A program made the position numbers and the translations under genes. Shown here piece after piece: positions 53,518-63,869 of a stretch of 64,000 nucleotides of DNA. Source of the DNA: Flaccisagitta enflata (lineage: Eukaryota; Chaetognatha; Sagittoidea; Aphragmophora); NCBI GenBank assembly GCA_965153355.1, contig OZ231126.1, positions 40,300,001-40,364,000 on the forward strand, in the 5' to 3' direction. The notes beneath the pieces were generated by a model. The model saw nothing but the letters and a program-made list of their open reading frames with translations, searched no databases and was not told the DNA's origin. Numbering within the stretch: the stretch's first letter is position 1; each line of letters begins with the position of its first letter.

Positions 53518-55055
53518 GTGATGGTCAAGAAACAACGAAGGATGAAGAACAGCGTCAACAACAACAACAACAAGAGCAGCCGCAGCAATCTTCGCTTCCT
53601 CCCGACGCTCCGGCTGAAATATCTCTATCAATCCCGACTCAGGCCACAGTGTCTCCACAACCTGAGAATCCACCTAACCAATCATCAACGAGGCGTAAGA
53701 CGCGTGGGAAAAATATGAAGTCTCTCTGGCATCAACATCAAACTCTGGATTCTACACCAGCTAGGCGAGTGGATCAACCTAATTTTGCTCCAGCCACTGA
53801 GCAACGCGCCGAAAAATCAGCCACCTGGAATCCTTCAAGAGACTGCACCGATTCTCCTGGACGTTACACATTCCCTATTTACAAGAAGAAGATCGCTTCG
53901 CCTCGAGTGCAACTCGCTCCTCAACTTCCTTCGCCACCAGCATCACCGGATAACGAGGTGGTGGCTAACAATCCGACTTACATCCCCGACACATCCAGCA
54001 TCAGCTCCAATTCCAACCAATCGTCGCCGAGAAGTTTCACCGAAAGTAATCCTCCGGGCTCTCCGGAAGGTCCACCTCCTCCTCAAGAAGATCCACTTCT
54101 TTTTCCTCCTCCTTCCAAGCGTCGACGCGATTCCGCGGAGGGGAATCCAGAGGAGGCGCCGCGGCAATCTTCGATGAAGAATCTTGAAATGACGGTTAAC
54201 AATGCGGGGGGGAGGGAATTTTTTAAGCGATGTATGTTTTCGAATGTAGAAAAACAAGCGAATGGAAAGAGTCGAGTGTCCAGATGTCCAAAGAGTTTCC
54301 ACCGCGCTGATGATTACGAGGCGCATTTGGTAACAACGCATTTTCAAGCGGCTCCCAAGGAATTCACTCGGATCAATTTGTTAGATTACCCATCGATGTG
54401 TGAGTTTTGTGATCACATGTTTTTGGACCCAACTGAGCGTTTCCATCATTTCGCCCAAAGTCATTATGAGTTAGCCGTGCATTTCTGTGTCCACGAGGAT
54501 TGTCGGCGAGCGTTTGTGTCTCTCAAACCCAACACCAAAGGCTACAGGGTACATTCAAAACAGTGGCACCCGGGAAAATCAGATTTCTATCAGAAAATTT
54601 ATAAGCCCTATACCACGTTGTTGGCTACGTTGAGAAGTGTTCCATCGCCCAATTCCTTTTCGATCCAGCGGTATCTCAGTGCACCTGGGTTTGAAGCAAA
54701 GGGAAAGGATATGCTCGAACGACTGTTTTTGTTGAATCCTTCCACGATGAATGATGACCGCCCTGCGAACACGCAGCAGATCGTTGACCAGTCGGCGTCG
54801 ATGCCGTTACAGCGAGGATGGTGTGATGAAGTTCCTTCAAGTTCCGGGCTTCCGCTTCAAGAGTCTTGCCCACCCGGTGCGGCGGAAGCAAAACGAGGAG
54901 GTGCGAGGCCCATCGCCGTGGGCATTCCGTCTGTGAAGGGGAAAGCGAGAAAGAGAACGCGACAAGAGATTAACGAGGCTGAGGAAGAGCGCCGTTGGAG
55001 AAGAGAGAGGGACCGTTGGGAGTACGCAGATTTGGAAAACCCCCCTCGCTCGTAG
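53518..55055 (+). CDS. 3' exon of the C2H2 zinc-finger gene
   Basis: Acceptor ATTGCATTTCACAG ends at 53517; no ATG begins this frame, which supports an internal exon. After a Gln/Pro/Ser-rich region and an NLS-like SKRRR, three finger-like units occur: about 54231-54345 (C...C...H...H), 54390-54470 (CEFCDHMF...HHFAQSHY) and 54480-54572 (CVHEDC...H...H). A basic C terminus (GKARKRTRQE) leads to TAG at 55053. With the upstream exon the product is 939 residues. Likely nuclear and DNA- or RNA-binding. Confidence 0.68.
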
Positions 55056-55464
55056 CGCAAGTCACGCACTGAAAGCTGTGATGCTGTGATTCGAAATCGG
55101 CGGTTAATTCCATCTGAGTCTTCTAACAATAACAGTAAAAAACGAAAACAATCACTTTCCCTTAAATCTTTAGAACCCCCAAGTAAAAAATGTAAAATTG
55201 ATAAAATTAAAAAAAATAGAAAAAGAAAAAGAGAATCAAGGGCTAAAACTTGGGCGGAAATCAGAGAATCAAGGGCTAAAACTTGGGCGGAAATCAATTT
55301 TGAAGATCAAAAGAAAACAGTCAAATGTCCCAAATGTTTTGAAAAAATGATTATGTCACGTTTGTGCCATCACTTGCAAATGGCCTGTCCTAGAAATAAG
55401 AGGGGTCAACAATTCATGGCTGGGGGAAATAAAAGTACCGATGATCGTGATAATGATGACAATG

Positions 55465-55499
<35 letters not shown>

Positions 55500-55534
55500 A
55501 ACAACAATGACATTATTATTCCAAACCATAAAAC

Positions 55535-55627
<93 letters not shown>

Positions 55628-55629
55628 GG

Positions 55630-55695
<66 letters not shown>

Positions 55696-55719
55696 ACAAC
55701 AACAATAACAACAACAACG

Positions 55720-55804
<85 letters not shown>

Positions 55805-56162
55805 CGATGACAACAACAATGACAACAACAACGATGACAACAACAACAACGATGACAACAACAATGACGACATTCACATTCATGTAAAAAGACGACAGTC
55901 ATTTCGTGGCTTGTTAGAGACTTTTACATTGACCAATCCGCAAATCTCCAGAGATTTCCATCATTATTGGGGTAGAATACGAAGAGAATTAAAAATCATT
56001 ATTGAACGAGAATTAAGGAAACATCCAGGCTTAAAATGTCAAATAGGTTTGAGTGTTGTCTTTAGGAAATTAACAGACGCCTTTATTCCCACGTTCGATA
56101 ATGATGGGAATCCGTTGCTTTTCCAATATACCTTTGCGCGTGTGTTAACAAGATGTTTTTGA
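55056..56162 (+). CDS. Open continuation after a single TAG: zinc finger, poly-Asn, conserved transposon-type domain
   Basis: Directly after the TAG, the same frame stays open for 368 codons. It has no ATG near its beginning. Contents: a basic segment with a short tandem duplication (ESRAKTWAEIR), a finger CPKCFEKMIMSRLCHHLQMAC, an Asp/Asn tract of about 140 residues, and a C-terminal domain (SFRGLLETFTLTNPQISRDF...). That domain resembles the N-terminal domain found beside family-B DNA polymerases in Polinton-like and other large animal DNA elements, a resemblance recalled, not searched. Options: stop-codon readthrough, a nonsense mutation in a longer gene, or a separate exon reached by splicing. 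Confidence 0.5.
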
Positions 56163-56446
56163 ATTTGATGGTCATTCCTAATGACAAGAGGGAAATGTTT
56201 TTAAGCAAAACCACTGAAGCCTAACCGGGCAAATTATTGAAACAGCAAAAACCACTTTTGCATCAACATGAACAACAACAACAACAACAACAACAACAAA
56301 TGACAACGACGAAATGCTAACTGCAACAAAGAAAAGACAACAGCATTATCAAACATCACTGTATAAACAACAACAATAACAAAAACAACAATCAAAGCCA
56401 TAGAAATAGGTGACAAAGCAAATGACGATGACTTTTCGTCTTTAAT

Positions 56447-56505
<59 letters not shown>

Positions 56506-56828
56506 CTAGACGCACACAAAATGCGCACAATAATTCGTTCCGACAAACCCTTCTAACGAGGTAGAAATGAGAAAACATGTTCACAAAACACAAGCAAAAA
56601 GCTCAAAAAGAAATAAAAAGAAATAAAAGAAGCATGAATTGAAAGTAGAATTGAAATTAAATTTGCTGTTCATTTAGTTGGCGCCCGTCGAATTCGTTTG
56701 GTACGCCGGGAAACTTCCAATGTTCGTCTCATAATTCCACTTTCTCTCTGTGTCTCTTAGTCTATCTCAGTGCATACATATCTATAACAATCTTCGTTTC
56801 TGTTTCTTTTTCGGCAGCCCATATGGAT
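56163..56828. other. Non-coding spacer with CT microsatellite
   Basis: AAC-rich sequence to about 56300, a (CT)n tract at about 56449-56500, then unique AT-rich DNA. No exon recognised. Confidence 0.5.
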
Positions 56829-56980
56829 AACAAGGCCGGATACACGGCAATCTAGTCGCGGACGGTTGGGCAGGAGAAATAATGCGAAAACCGCTCGGAA
56901 TTCAAAAATATTACCGACGGACCGTCCTACTGATCGACCGACACGGCAAGGTGTAGAGTCGCGTGTCCGCGACTAACAAG
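56829..56980 (+). mobile_element. E element, complete copy
   Basis: Head AACAAGGCCGGATACACGGC, GTCGCGGACGGTTGGGCAGG, a short CGGACCG/CGACCGAC stretch, GGTGTAGAG, hairpin AGTCGCG-TGTC-CGCGACT (56957-56974), AACAAG. Nearest relative is the copy at 2564, whose tail hairpin is identical. Confidence 0.85.
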
Positions 56981-57368
56981 TAACGCGGGGTCACAATATC
57001 GTTGCGGACGGGTGGGCAGGGGCACCAACCCCCATCCACACCCCAACCCACCCCCAGCACTCAAACATATACAAAAAGAATTTAAACGCTCGTTTTCCCA
57101 CTTTTCTTCCATATTTTCTTCTAGATATTTGGTTTATTTGTGATTGTGCATTGCCTAATCACATGTCCGAGTTGCTTATCCAAAGTTGATACGTACCCAC
57201 TCCCCAACACATACTCTTGTGAAAATGCGACGACTCAACTGAAAAAAAAAATCCCCATTCAATATAAAGTTAATTTTGTGACGATTCTTCAACAAAATTA
57301 ACTCAACCATGTCCTTATTGATTGAAAACAAAGAATTATCGCTCAGTCTCTTTCTCTTTGACTGTCTG

Positions 57369-57407
<39 letters not shown>

Positions 57408-57420
57408 ACTCACAACTCAC

Positions 57421-57565
57421 CAGTTGGAGGTAGAGCGTAGGGGATGCCGAGGTAAGCGTGTACGTTTGCGGGATAAGCGTCAGCAGAATGGATCGTCAAC
57501 ACGCGTCCACGGACTAAACCGGAAGTGGTGTTGACAACAGGGTATGGGTCTTCGTACAGGCGCAA
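57421..57565 (-). CDS. Carboxylesterase (type-B) exon
   Basis: On the minus strand a CT-rich acceptor ending CTTAG (57566) and donor CAACTG|GTGAGT (57421) bound 145 bp. The open frame reads ...DPYPVVNTTSGLVRGRV...VHAYLGIPYALPPTG. This is the N-terminal signature of the carboxylesterase/cholinesterase alpha/beta-hydrolase family: V-T-x-G-x-VRG, then x-FLGIPYA-x-PP-x-G. The catalytic Ser, Glu and His would lie in later exons, which I do not find within the window. Both flanking introns start or end in GA/CT microsatellite. It may be one exon of a gene with large introns, or a stranded fragment. Confidence 0.72.
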
Positions 57566-57566
57566 C

Positions 57567-57567
<1 letters not shown>

Positions 57568-57657
<90 letters not shown>
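57568..57657 (+). repeat. GA microsatellite
   Basis: Pure GA run adjoining the acceptor of the esterase exon. On the minus strand it supplies the polypyrimidine tract. Confidence 0.97.
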
Positions 57658-57659
<2 letters not shown>

Positions 57660-57679
57660 ATCGATTTGAAATGCTTATG

Positions 57680-59250
57680 GGTCACCCGTTGGTAAGGTGA
57701 TTAGTTCAAAACAGATTGGTAACTAACTCGATGTCTTTTTGTTACCAATTTGAACAGGTGATGAGCTGGTGATGTCATGGATTTTAAATCGACTCTATCT
57801 GTTGTACTTCTTAATACTAGTGGAATATCCAATAGTGATGTTGTGGGTTTTAAACAGACTCATTAATCTATGACCGACAATTCTATTGGGTCATGGGTTT
57901 TAAACTGAGTGGACATCTTGTACGTACCGCTTCCTGAGGCGGATCAACAGTGCGCGGGGCCCTAGGCTTTGCTAGGGCGCGGGGCCCCCCTCCCTCTTAT
58001 CTGCCCCCCCCCCCAGTCTGAGGCAGATTATCAAAGTGCGGTACCCTTGGCTTGACTTGAAGGCGGGCCCCCTATCTCTTTTTTTTAGATCCTCCTGCCG
58101 TATTATCTATCATTTTTCCTATTTTACATTTGTACATTATTTAATTTGTACATTATTAAATGTTTCTGTTTATTGATATCAAATTTTTAACTGATTAACT
58201 ATCAAGCATAAAACAAAATACAACATCTAATCTTAATTGAACTGAAGAGAATAATTTAAAAAGAAATTTTCTTGCCTTAAAAATCTAAAAATTGTTTTAA
58301 AAAGTCAATCATACCATTCATGCTATTCCTATTCTCGCTTAATGTATAGTTTTCATTCATTTAAAGTGCAATATAATTGTTATTTATCTTTTTTATGTCT
58401 GTTTTGAATGATACCTCTACAATTTTTTACCATCATTGAGCACCGCTCATGCAGATCACAATCTTTAAAGATCTTTATTCTGTTTTTTTTTTTTTCAATT
58501 TTCTTTTTTTTTCTTCTTCTTTTCCTTTATGCTATACTTTGCTTCTTTATTTCTTTCTTTTGTTTCTTTCTTGTTTTTTTTTTCCTCTTTTCTTTTTTCT
58601 TTCTCTTTTCTCTTTTCTCTTTTTTTTATTTTCTTTTTTTTCTCTTTTTTTTCTCTTTTTTTTTATAAGGGGGGACTGCAGGCGCGGGGCCCCCCTGAGG
58701 CGCGGGGCCCTAGGCTTAAGCCTTTCAAGCCTATTGGGTGATCCGCCTCAGACCGCTTCAATTGGTGATGTGTTGGAATTTAGATTGTCCCTATGACTTG
58801 TACCTATTGATTCTGATGGGTCATCCATTGATGATCTCATGGGTTTTAAACTGGCTATATATCTTATCCTCACCCAGCGGGGTATGGCGGAAAAATGGTG
58901 AGTCTGTCAGGTTTTTATCAGTGTCTAACGAAACGTGTGTGGTAACAATGATCTGTCAATGTTTCATTAAAACAATGATTTTTTTGCAAAAAGTGTGACT
59001 TTTCTCAGGATTGACTACAATTGTGATTAATTCTTTTGAGCTAATTGAAAAAAAAAATTTGTATTCTTCCTAGATAGATTTTTCATTTCATTTCATTTTT
59101 TCTTATTTTTTTCTTATTGCATTTGTGTCCAACAGCAAGTCTTGTGACATGAGGGACGTCAGTGGACGTCCCTCCCAATACGTCACTGTCCTTACCGATT
59201 CAAGAGGGTCATCCGTTGGAGATGTCATGGGTTCGAAACTGACTTGAGCC
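57680..59250. repeat. Diverged repeats of about 65-80 bp (GGGTTTTAAACTG type)
   Basis: At least six copies of a segment like GGGTCATCCGTTGGAGATGT + CATGGGTTCGAAACTGAC: near 57680, 57760, 57826, 57888, 58812 and 59208. The copy at 59228 has GGTTCGAAAC, which resembles a pol III B box, so an old tRNA-derived SINE array is possible. The array is split by the hAT-like insertion at 57934. No gene in the remainder. Confidence 0.55.
57934..58751. mobile_element. hAT-like non-autonomous element with 8-bp target duplication
   Basis: Termini CTGAGGCGGATCA and TGATCCGCCTCAG form perfect 13-bp inverted repeats, flanked by the identical 8-mer ACCGCTTC (57926-57933 and 58752-58759). Sub-terminal GCGCGGGGCCCTAGGC occurs at both ends. 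8-bp duplications and AGGCGG-type ends are typical of hAT elements. 818 bp; the middle is AT-rich with a long pyrimidine run (about 58480-58665) and no transposase frame. Confidence 0.85.
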
Positions 59251-59332
59251 CGTGCCCATGGCCAAATGTGAATGAGAAGGAAGAAAATGAGACTCATTGT
59301 AGATCGCAAAGATGAGACGAACCTGAAATAGA

Positions 59333-59356
59333 TGTTAGGTTAGGTTAGGTTAGGTT
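59333..59356 (+). repeat. Short interstitial TTAGG run
   Basis: Four TTAGG units plus a partial one. TTAGG is the ancestral arthropod telomere repeat, but so short a run can arise by chance. Confidence 0.7.
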
Positions 59357-60500
59357 CAGTAATATCAATCTTCCAGGTCCTGCCCTCAAAGTCAAATACT
59401 AGTGTGATGCGGAATGGTATGATCATATTTACTATAGTAAAACCCCGCAATACTGAATATTAGGAAGCCAACAATTCTTATCCATTATAGGTGGATCTTT
59501 TATTTCATAGAAATAAAAAGATATTGATCTAAGGGGCCAAAAAATTTTTTTCATCCATATTGGGTAAGTTTTCGTTCCTCTTGGATCTGTAATGGCAGGG
59601 TGTAACCGTACAAACATTTTTTACTGTTTGACCATCTTATGCTAGAGCAAGTCAGACGATAAATAAACCAGCCTTTACATAGATGCTTGGACGCTTTCAA
59701 AACTGATCTTCAAAATTGGGAGTTAAACTAGTTATTAATGAATATATGCAGAAAGATGAAATTTCAAATAAAGGAGGAATTTTGGGGGAAACAAAAGCGA
59801 AATTAAAACTGCATTGTAAAAAAGAATCATCAAAGGCCAAAGACAAATTGGAAGAAGTTGTTACAAACGGCAACAATGAAATATTCTCCCAACTCCGGAC
59901 TCGAAAATGGCAATAATGGTATTCGTTGTGTCAGCACAAAAACCGACCCATTCAAAATTTCCAAACTTTTTCTCTCTTCAGGGAGAAAAAAAAGTGAAAA
60001 CCAAGAAGAAAATTTCATAAAGCCGGAGGAACTCTGTCACCAGGAAGAGGAAAGAGGTGGAGGAGGGGAGGAGGGGAAGGAGGAGGAGGATGAGGAAGAG
60101 AAAAGGGATAGAGGATGAGGATGAGGAAGATGCAAAGGAACAGAAGGAGAATCTAGAATGAGGAAAGGAAGAAGGAGGAAAGGGGGGGGGGGTTGGAAGG
60201 TTAAGAAAAAAGAATTCTCTACCAGAAACTTGTCACAAACTGGAAAGGAACAGATTGAATTATTAAGTCACGATGCAATTGGAAGAGTATGCATCAAGGA
60301 ATAGTTTGGTATATATTCAGGGCCTGAATTTCGGCAATGCCTGACACGTAAGGACTTCAGAAATGTCACTGCGAGAATCCAGCAATAGTATGGCATGGCA
60401 GTTAATCGGACACAAATTGTGACAAATATTCAGTAAAGAAGCGCACGAATTGTTCAATGTTCAAAATCTATCAATGCGCTGCTTCACTAACATCGATCAG
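59357..60500. other. Unique sequence without a recognised gene
   Basis: Mostly AT-rich with a GGAGGAGG/GAGGAT purine tract at about 60040-60190. Short frames only, none with a recognisable motif. Confidence 0.5.
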
Positions 60501-61119
60501 GTACTATCTTCGCCAAAAGAAACGCGACACCCTGGGAATGATATGATTTATTGACCATACTCTGACAAAATTTGACAACTGAAAGGGTTTGTAAGTCAAG
60601 TAAGTTTTTTTCCATGAGAAACAAACCAGGCTGTGTATCTGAAATGCAATTTTTATCACACGTTTTCCTTCACAGATGTGATAATCTTTTCTCAGTAGTC
60701 CACAGTTTTCGCAAGCCTATGATTTTTAAAACATGTCTACTCTTTTGCTTGCCATTTCCAAACGGTTTGAGCTACAGGATCCAGATTGCGCTCATCTTTT
60801 AGATTTTTTGATGTAGATCAATTTGCTTTTTTGGAAAAAGTCTCTAGCTTTTCCAGAAGCTGAGATAACCAAAGTTAAACTTACATGAAATTTTTTCTAT
60901 TCTTTTATTCGCAATTCTTTATCAATTCTGAAAATTACTATTTCCTTTCCTCTGCTTGCCATTTCTAAATGCTTTAAGATACAGTTACCAGATTAGACTC
61001 ATTTTGTAGATCTTTTGGAGTAGATTAATATGTTTTTTTTTTTTTAAAGTCTCTAGCTTGTCTAGAAGCCAAGATATTCTAGGTAAACAGTGTCGCGTTT
61101 CTTTTGGCGAAGATAGTAC
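60501..61119. mobile_element. TIR element with perfect 30-bp arms
   Basis: GTACTATCTTCGCCAAAAGA + AACGCGACAC at 60501-60530 is repeated exactly in inverted form at 61090-61119. If the outer TA is the target duplication, the element proper is 60504-61116 (Tc1/mariner-type site). The interior has two diverged copies of a block with CTTGCCATTTC...TTTGAG/TTTAAGATACAG...AGTCTCTAGCTT (about 60700-60870 and 60950-61080). No transposase. Confidence 0.88.
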
Positions 61120-62014
61120 ATGATAATTCTGCATGCGAGTTGCGTGATAAATCTCGTTTGAATAAACCAATTCAAAACCGAGATTGGTCGCGAGAAGTTT
61201 CGCAGGGTCAGCTTAGTTTAGAAAACGGCGTTCATTTAATGATTGTCCCAACGGAAAAAAGACTTAAAACTTACTGATTGGAGGAGCTAGATACTTGCCG
61301 TCAAACAGATGCACCTTGCTTATTCGGCCGCTTGAATAAAAACAAGGCCGGATTTGCGGCCAATGAGTACTTTTTTAATCAATCGCTTGCATATCTAGTT
61401 AATCTACGAACACACCCTCTTGTAGTGTCATGTCACTAAGCAAGCGAAAAAAACGTTCGAAACAACTCAGACAGTTGAACCAACTTCCAAGCGAAAAACA
61501 AATCGTAATTTTGAGCCGTTTTATTACTTAATTACTACTTGTTGCGAGAAAAAAAAAACGCCCGAAACTGGAAGACATGCAAAATGATTGACATTATCAT
61601 TTATTTGGTAGTGGCTTTATGATCAGACGCCAAATTGGGGAGTAAAGAGAGCCGAAAGAGTATGTCCCCGATATTGTTGACTTGAAACGTAATTTCACAG
61701 TTTGTACAGCCTCTCCACATGTTCAGGGAATAACTATGGGCAAAAAAGAAAAAAAAACGCACATAGCATCTTTTGATGCCTTTGATCGGCTTGATTTTAA
61801 TAAAAACACAAAAAATCAGTGACTGTTTGAAAGATATTCAAAAGTTCTTAAAATCTAGACCAAGTAGAAAGTTGTCGCTCAATTTGTTTAAAAATGGCAA
61901 CAATTTGAAGTGAGCATCATATTAATCTGTCAATTGAAGGGATTCTGTAGTTTTAGTTTTGTCTTTAAAATCAGAAAGACATATTTGATAACTAGTCATC
62001 CAAGGATCGCACAT
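61120..62014. other. Unique sequence, no gene assigned
   Basis: Contains an E-like head fragment AACAAGGCCGGATTTGCGGC at about 61342 and otherwise AT-rich single-copy DNA. A possible small minus-strand exon near 61290 is discussed under rejected items. Confidence 0.45.
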
Positions 62015-62547
62015 GGTCAGCGGTACCCGATGCCCTGCTTGGAGTGATCAAGTGAAGAAGTGGAAAGAGAGCAGGGCAGCGGCCCCAAAGGGCCGATGTC
62101 CTGTAGGACACAGGGGGGAATTTCCAGACGTCCTGAGATACAGATGGCTGATTTGAGGCCTGGAGGGCTGAAAAGAGGTCTTGGGGCAGATTTGAGGTCA
62201 TGAGGGAAGATTTGAGCTCTGGAGAGCAGATTTGAGGACTGGAGGGCTAATTTGAGGCCTGGATGGCTAATTTGAGGCCTTGAGGCCAGATTTGAAGTCC
62301 GAATCAAATTTGAGGTCAGAGGGCAGATTTGAGGCCTGGAGGACAGATTTAGGTGATTTTGGCTGGAGAGCCTATCAGGCCTGACAGGCTTGTTCTGCCT
62401 GGGCGTGGAGGCAAAAACAGGCCTGAGATGCTGGTTTAGGTCCCTGGGGGGGACTGACTGGACGGACGGAAGGACGGACGGAAGGACGGACGTCTGGAAA
62501 TTCCCCCCTGTGTCCTACAGGACATCGGCCCTTTGGGGCCGCTGCCC
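62015..62547 (-). mobile_element. Family-2-like module, reversed, both arms intact
   Basis: GGTCAGCGGTACCCGATGCC, CTGCTT...AGCAGGGCAGCGG hairpin, CCCCAAAGGG, CCGATGTCCTGTAGGACACA, GGGGGGAATTTCCAGACGTC, core 20-mers (GGCTGATTTGAGGCCTGGAG), then GACGTCTGGAAATTCCCCCC, TGTGTCCTACAGGACATCGG and CCCTTTGGGGCCGCTGCCC. Its arms are a fourth variant, and it sits alone about 19 kb from the cluster. Confidence 0.83.
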
Positions 62548-62839
62548 AAAAGGAAACTAAGAAAAATTTGAGTGAAAATGAATGATTTCAATTTGATACT
62601 TTTTTTTCAAATTAATATAGCTTCTACAGTTTTCAAGTTAGAATTTCGTTCGACGACTCAAATGAAAGATTTTTTGAAGTTCTTTAAAATGGTCATAGAG
62701 TTTATGTACTTTCTCAAAAGTTACACCAACTTAAGGTAGAAATAGGCAATGTGCGATTTTGTTTTGCCCATGATTAGTCTTCCGCACTTATACGTGAGTG
62801 AGAGAAAGGAAATAATTGTCCGTGTGTGTGTCTGTGTTT

Positions 62840-62849
62840 GTGTGATCGC

Positions 62850-62916
<67 letters not shown>

Positions 62917-63015
62917 GTTTAAGTATTTCATGGTCGAGTATATCTCATTCCTCACCGTTCCATGACTTCAAGATGTGTACGTGTGTGTGTGTATGTGTGT
63001 GTATGTGTATGTGTA

Positions 63016-63086
<71 letters not shown>

Positions 63087-63163
63087 CTGTCTGTCTGTTT
63101 TGTATTTAAGTATTTCATGGTTGAGTATCTCTCTTTCCTCACCTTTCCATGACTTCAAGATCC
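62840..63163 (+). repeat. Tandem duplication of a GT microsatellite plus 65-bp unique segment
   Basis: (GT)n then AAGTATTTCATGGTCGAGTA...CCATGACTTCAAGAT (62920-62975), repeated as (GT)n then AAGTATTTCATGGTTGAGTA...CCATGACTTCAAGAT (63107-63163). The two unique segments differ at only a few positions. Confidence 0.9.
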
Positions 63164-63179
63164 GATGTATTTTTTATTT

Positions 63180-63700
63180 TCTTTCTTTTTTTTTTTCTAG
63201 TCAGGGACGCTTTGACACTTTTTCCGTTTTCCTTCAGGCAGAAAGTTTTGTCTTTCCAACTTTATTTCCGATTTCACGTACTACATATAATTTCATCGTC
63301 GCAAGAGATAACGTCATTCCACAAGACAAATTGTCTTTCTATCGCCGCACGACTGGGTGTCATTTAGTTCCAATTCCAAAAGACCGATTGTCGTTCTTGT
63401 GCCGTAGAACAGATAGTCGTTCAAACGCAATGAGAGTAAATGTCATTTCAATTCCGCAAGAAGGATTTTCATTTTATAGGTGCAGGACTGAACACTATTC
63501 CGACGCATGAGGCCGATTGTCGATTGCCGATTGTCAGCCTCATAGGACCGAACATTTGTTAATTTGGCAATGCTGCAGTACCGATAGTTATTCCGTTTTC
63601 GCCGGGCAGAATGTCATTTTAACGCCATGAACTTGATGAGACCGATCATTTATCCAAATTGTCGAGACTGATTGTCATTTCAATATCGATGCGCGATGTT
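63180..63700 (+). repeat. Strongly diverged minisatellite, GACCGATTGTCATTCC type
   Basis: A phrase like GACCGATTGTC(A/G)TT(C/T) followed by CAATTCC(G/A)CAA recurs every 30-40 bp at least eight times, with heavy divergence. A TTTTTTTCTAG acceptor-like site at 63200 starts the block, and one forward frame stays open to about 63508, but composition suggests repeat rather than gene. Confidence 0.5.
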
Positions 63701-63715
63701 TTCTGAAAAAATATG

Positions 63716-63798
63716 AGCAAGTACAGTAGGAAGTACAGTACAACAGTACCGTACAGTACAGTTGGAAGTACAGCAAGTACAGTACAGTACTGTAGGAA
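63716..63798 (+). repeat. GTACA/GTACAGTA minisatellite
   Basis: Repeated AAGTACAGTAC units, locally self-complementary. Confidence 0.85.
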
Positions 63799-63869
63799 AT
63801 CCGTATAAGTGATGAAATGGAAAATACGTTGACAATGTCGTAAAAGACGGGAGGAAAACCGTTCGTGAC

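Noticed and set aside
55086-55088. Separate gene starting at 55086
   Set aside because: The triplet is GTG, and the same frame is open right back to the TAG at 55053, so there is no independent start here.
55356-55902. Poly-Val, poly-Leu, poly-Thr and poly-Cys frames
   Set aside because: All are alternative readings of the AAC/GTT triplet tract that encodes poly-Asn in the main frame.
59103-59309. Signal-peptide-like minus frame (MSLIFFLLIHIWPWARA) as a first exon of the esterase gene
   Set aside because: It overlaps the diverged repeat array, no convincing donor follows, and hydrophobic starts arise easily in AT-rich DNA.
59333-59356. Telomere or telomere-targeted insertion site
   Set aside because: Only four TTAGG units, inside ordinary sequence.
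61245-61335. Minus-strand mini-exon (SGRISKVHLFDGKYLAPPIS) with a good ATCA|GTAAGT donor
   Set aside because: The acceptor is poor and no partner exon or family was recognised; kept only as a possibility.
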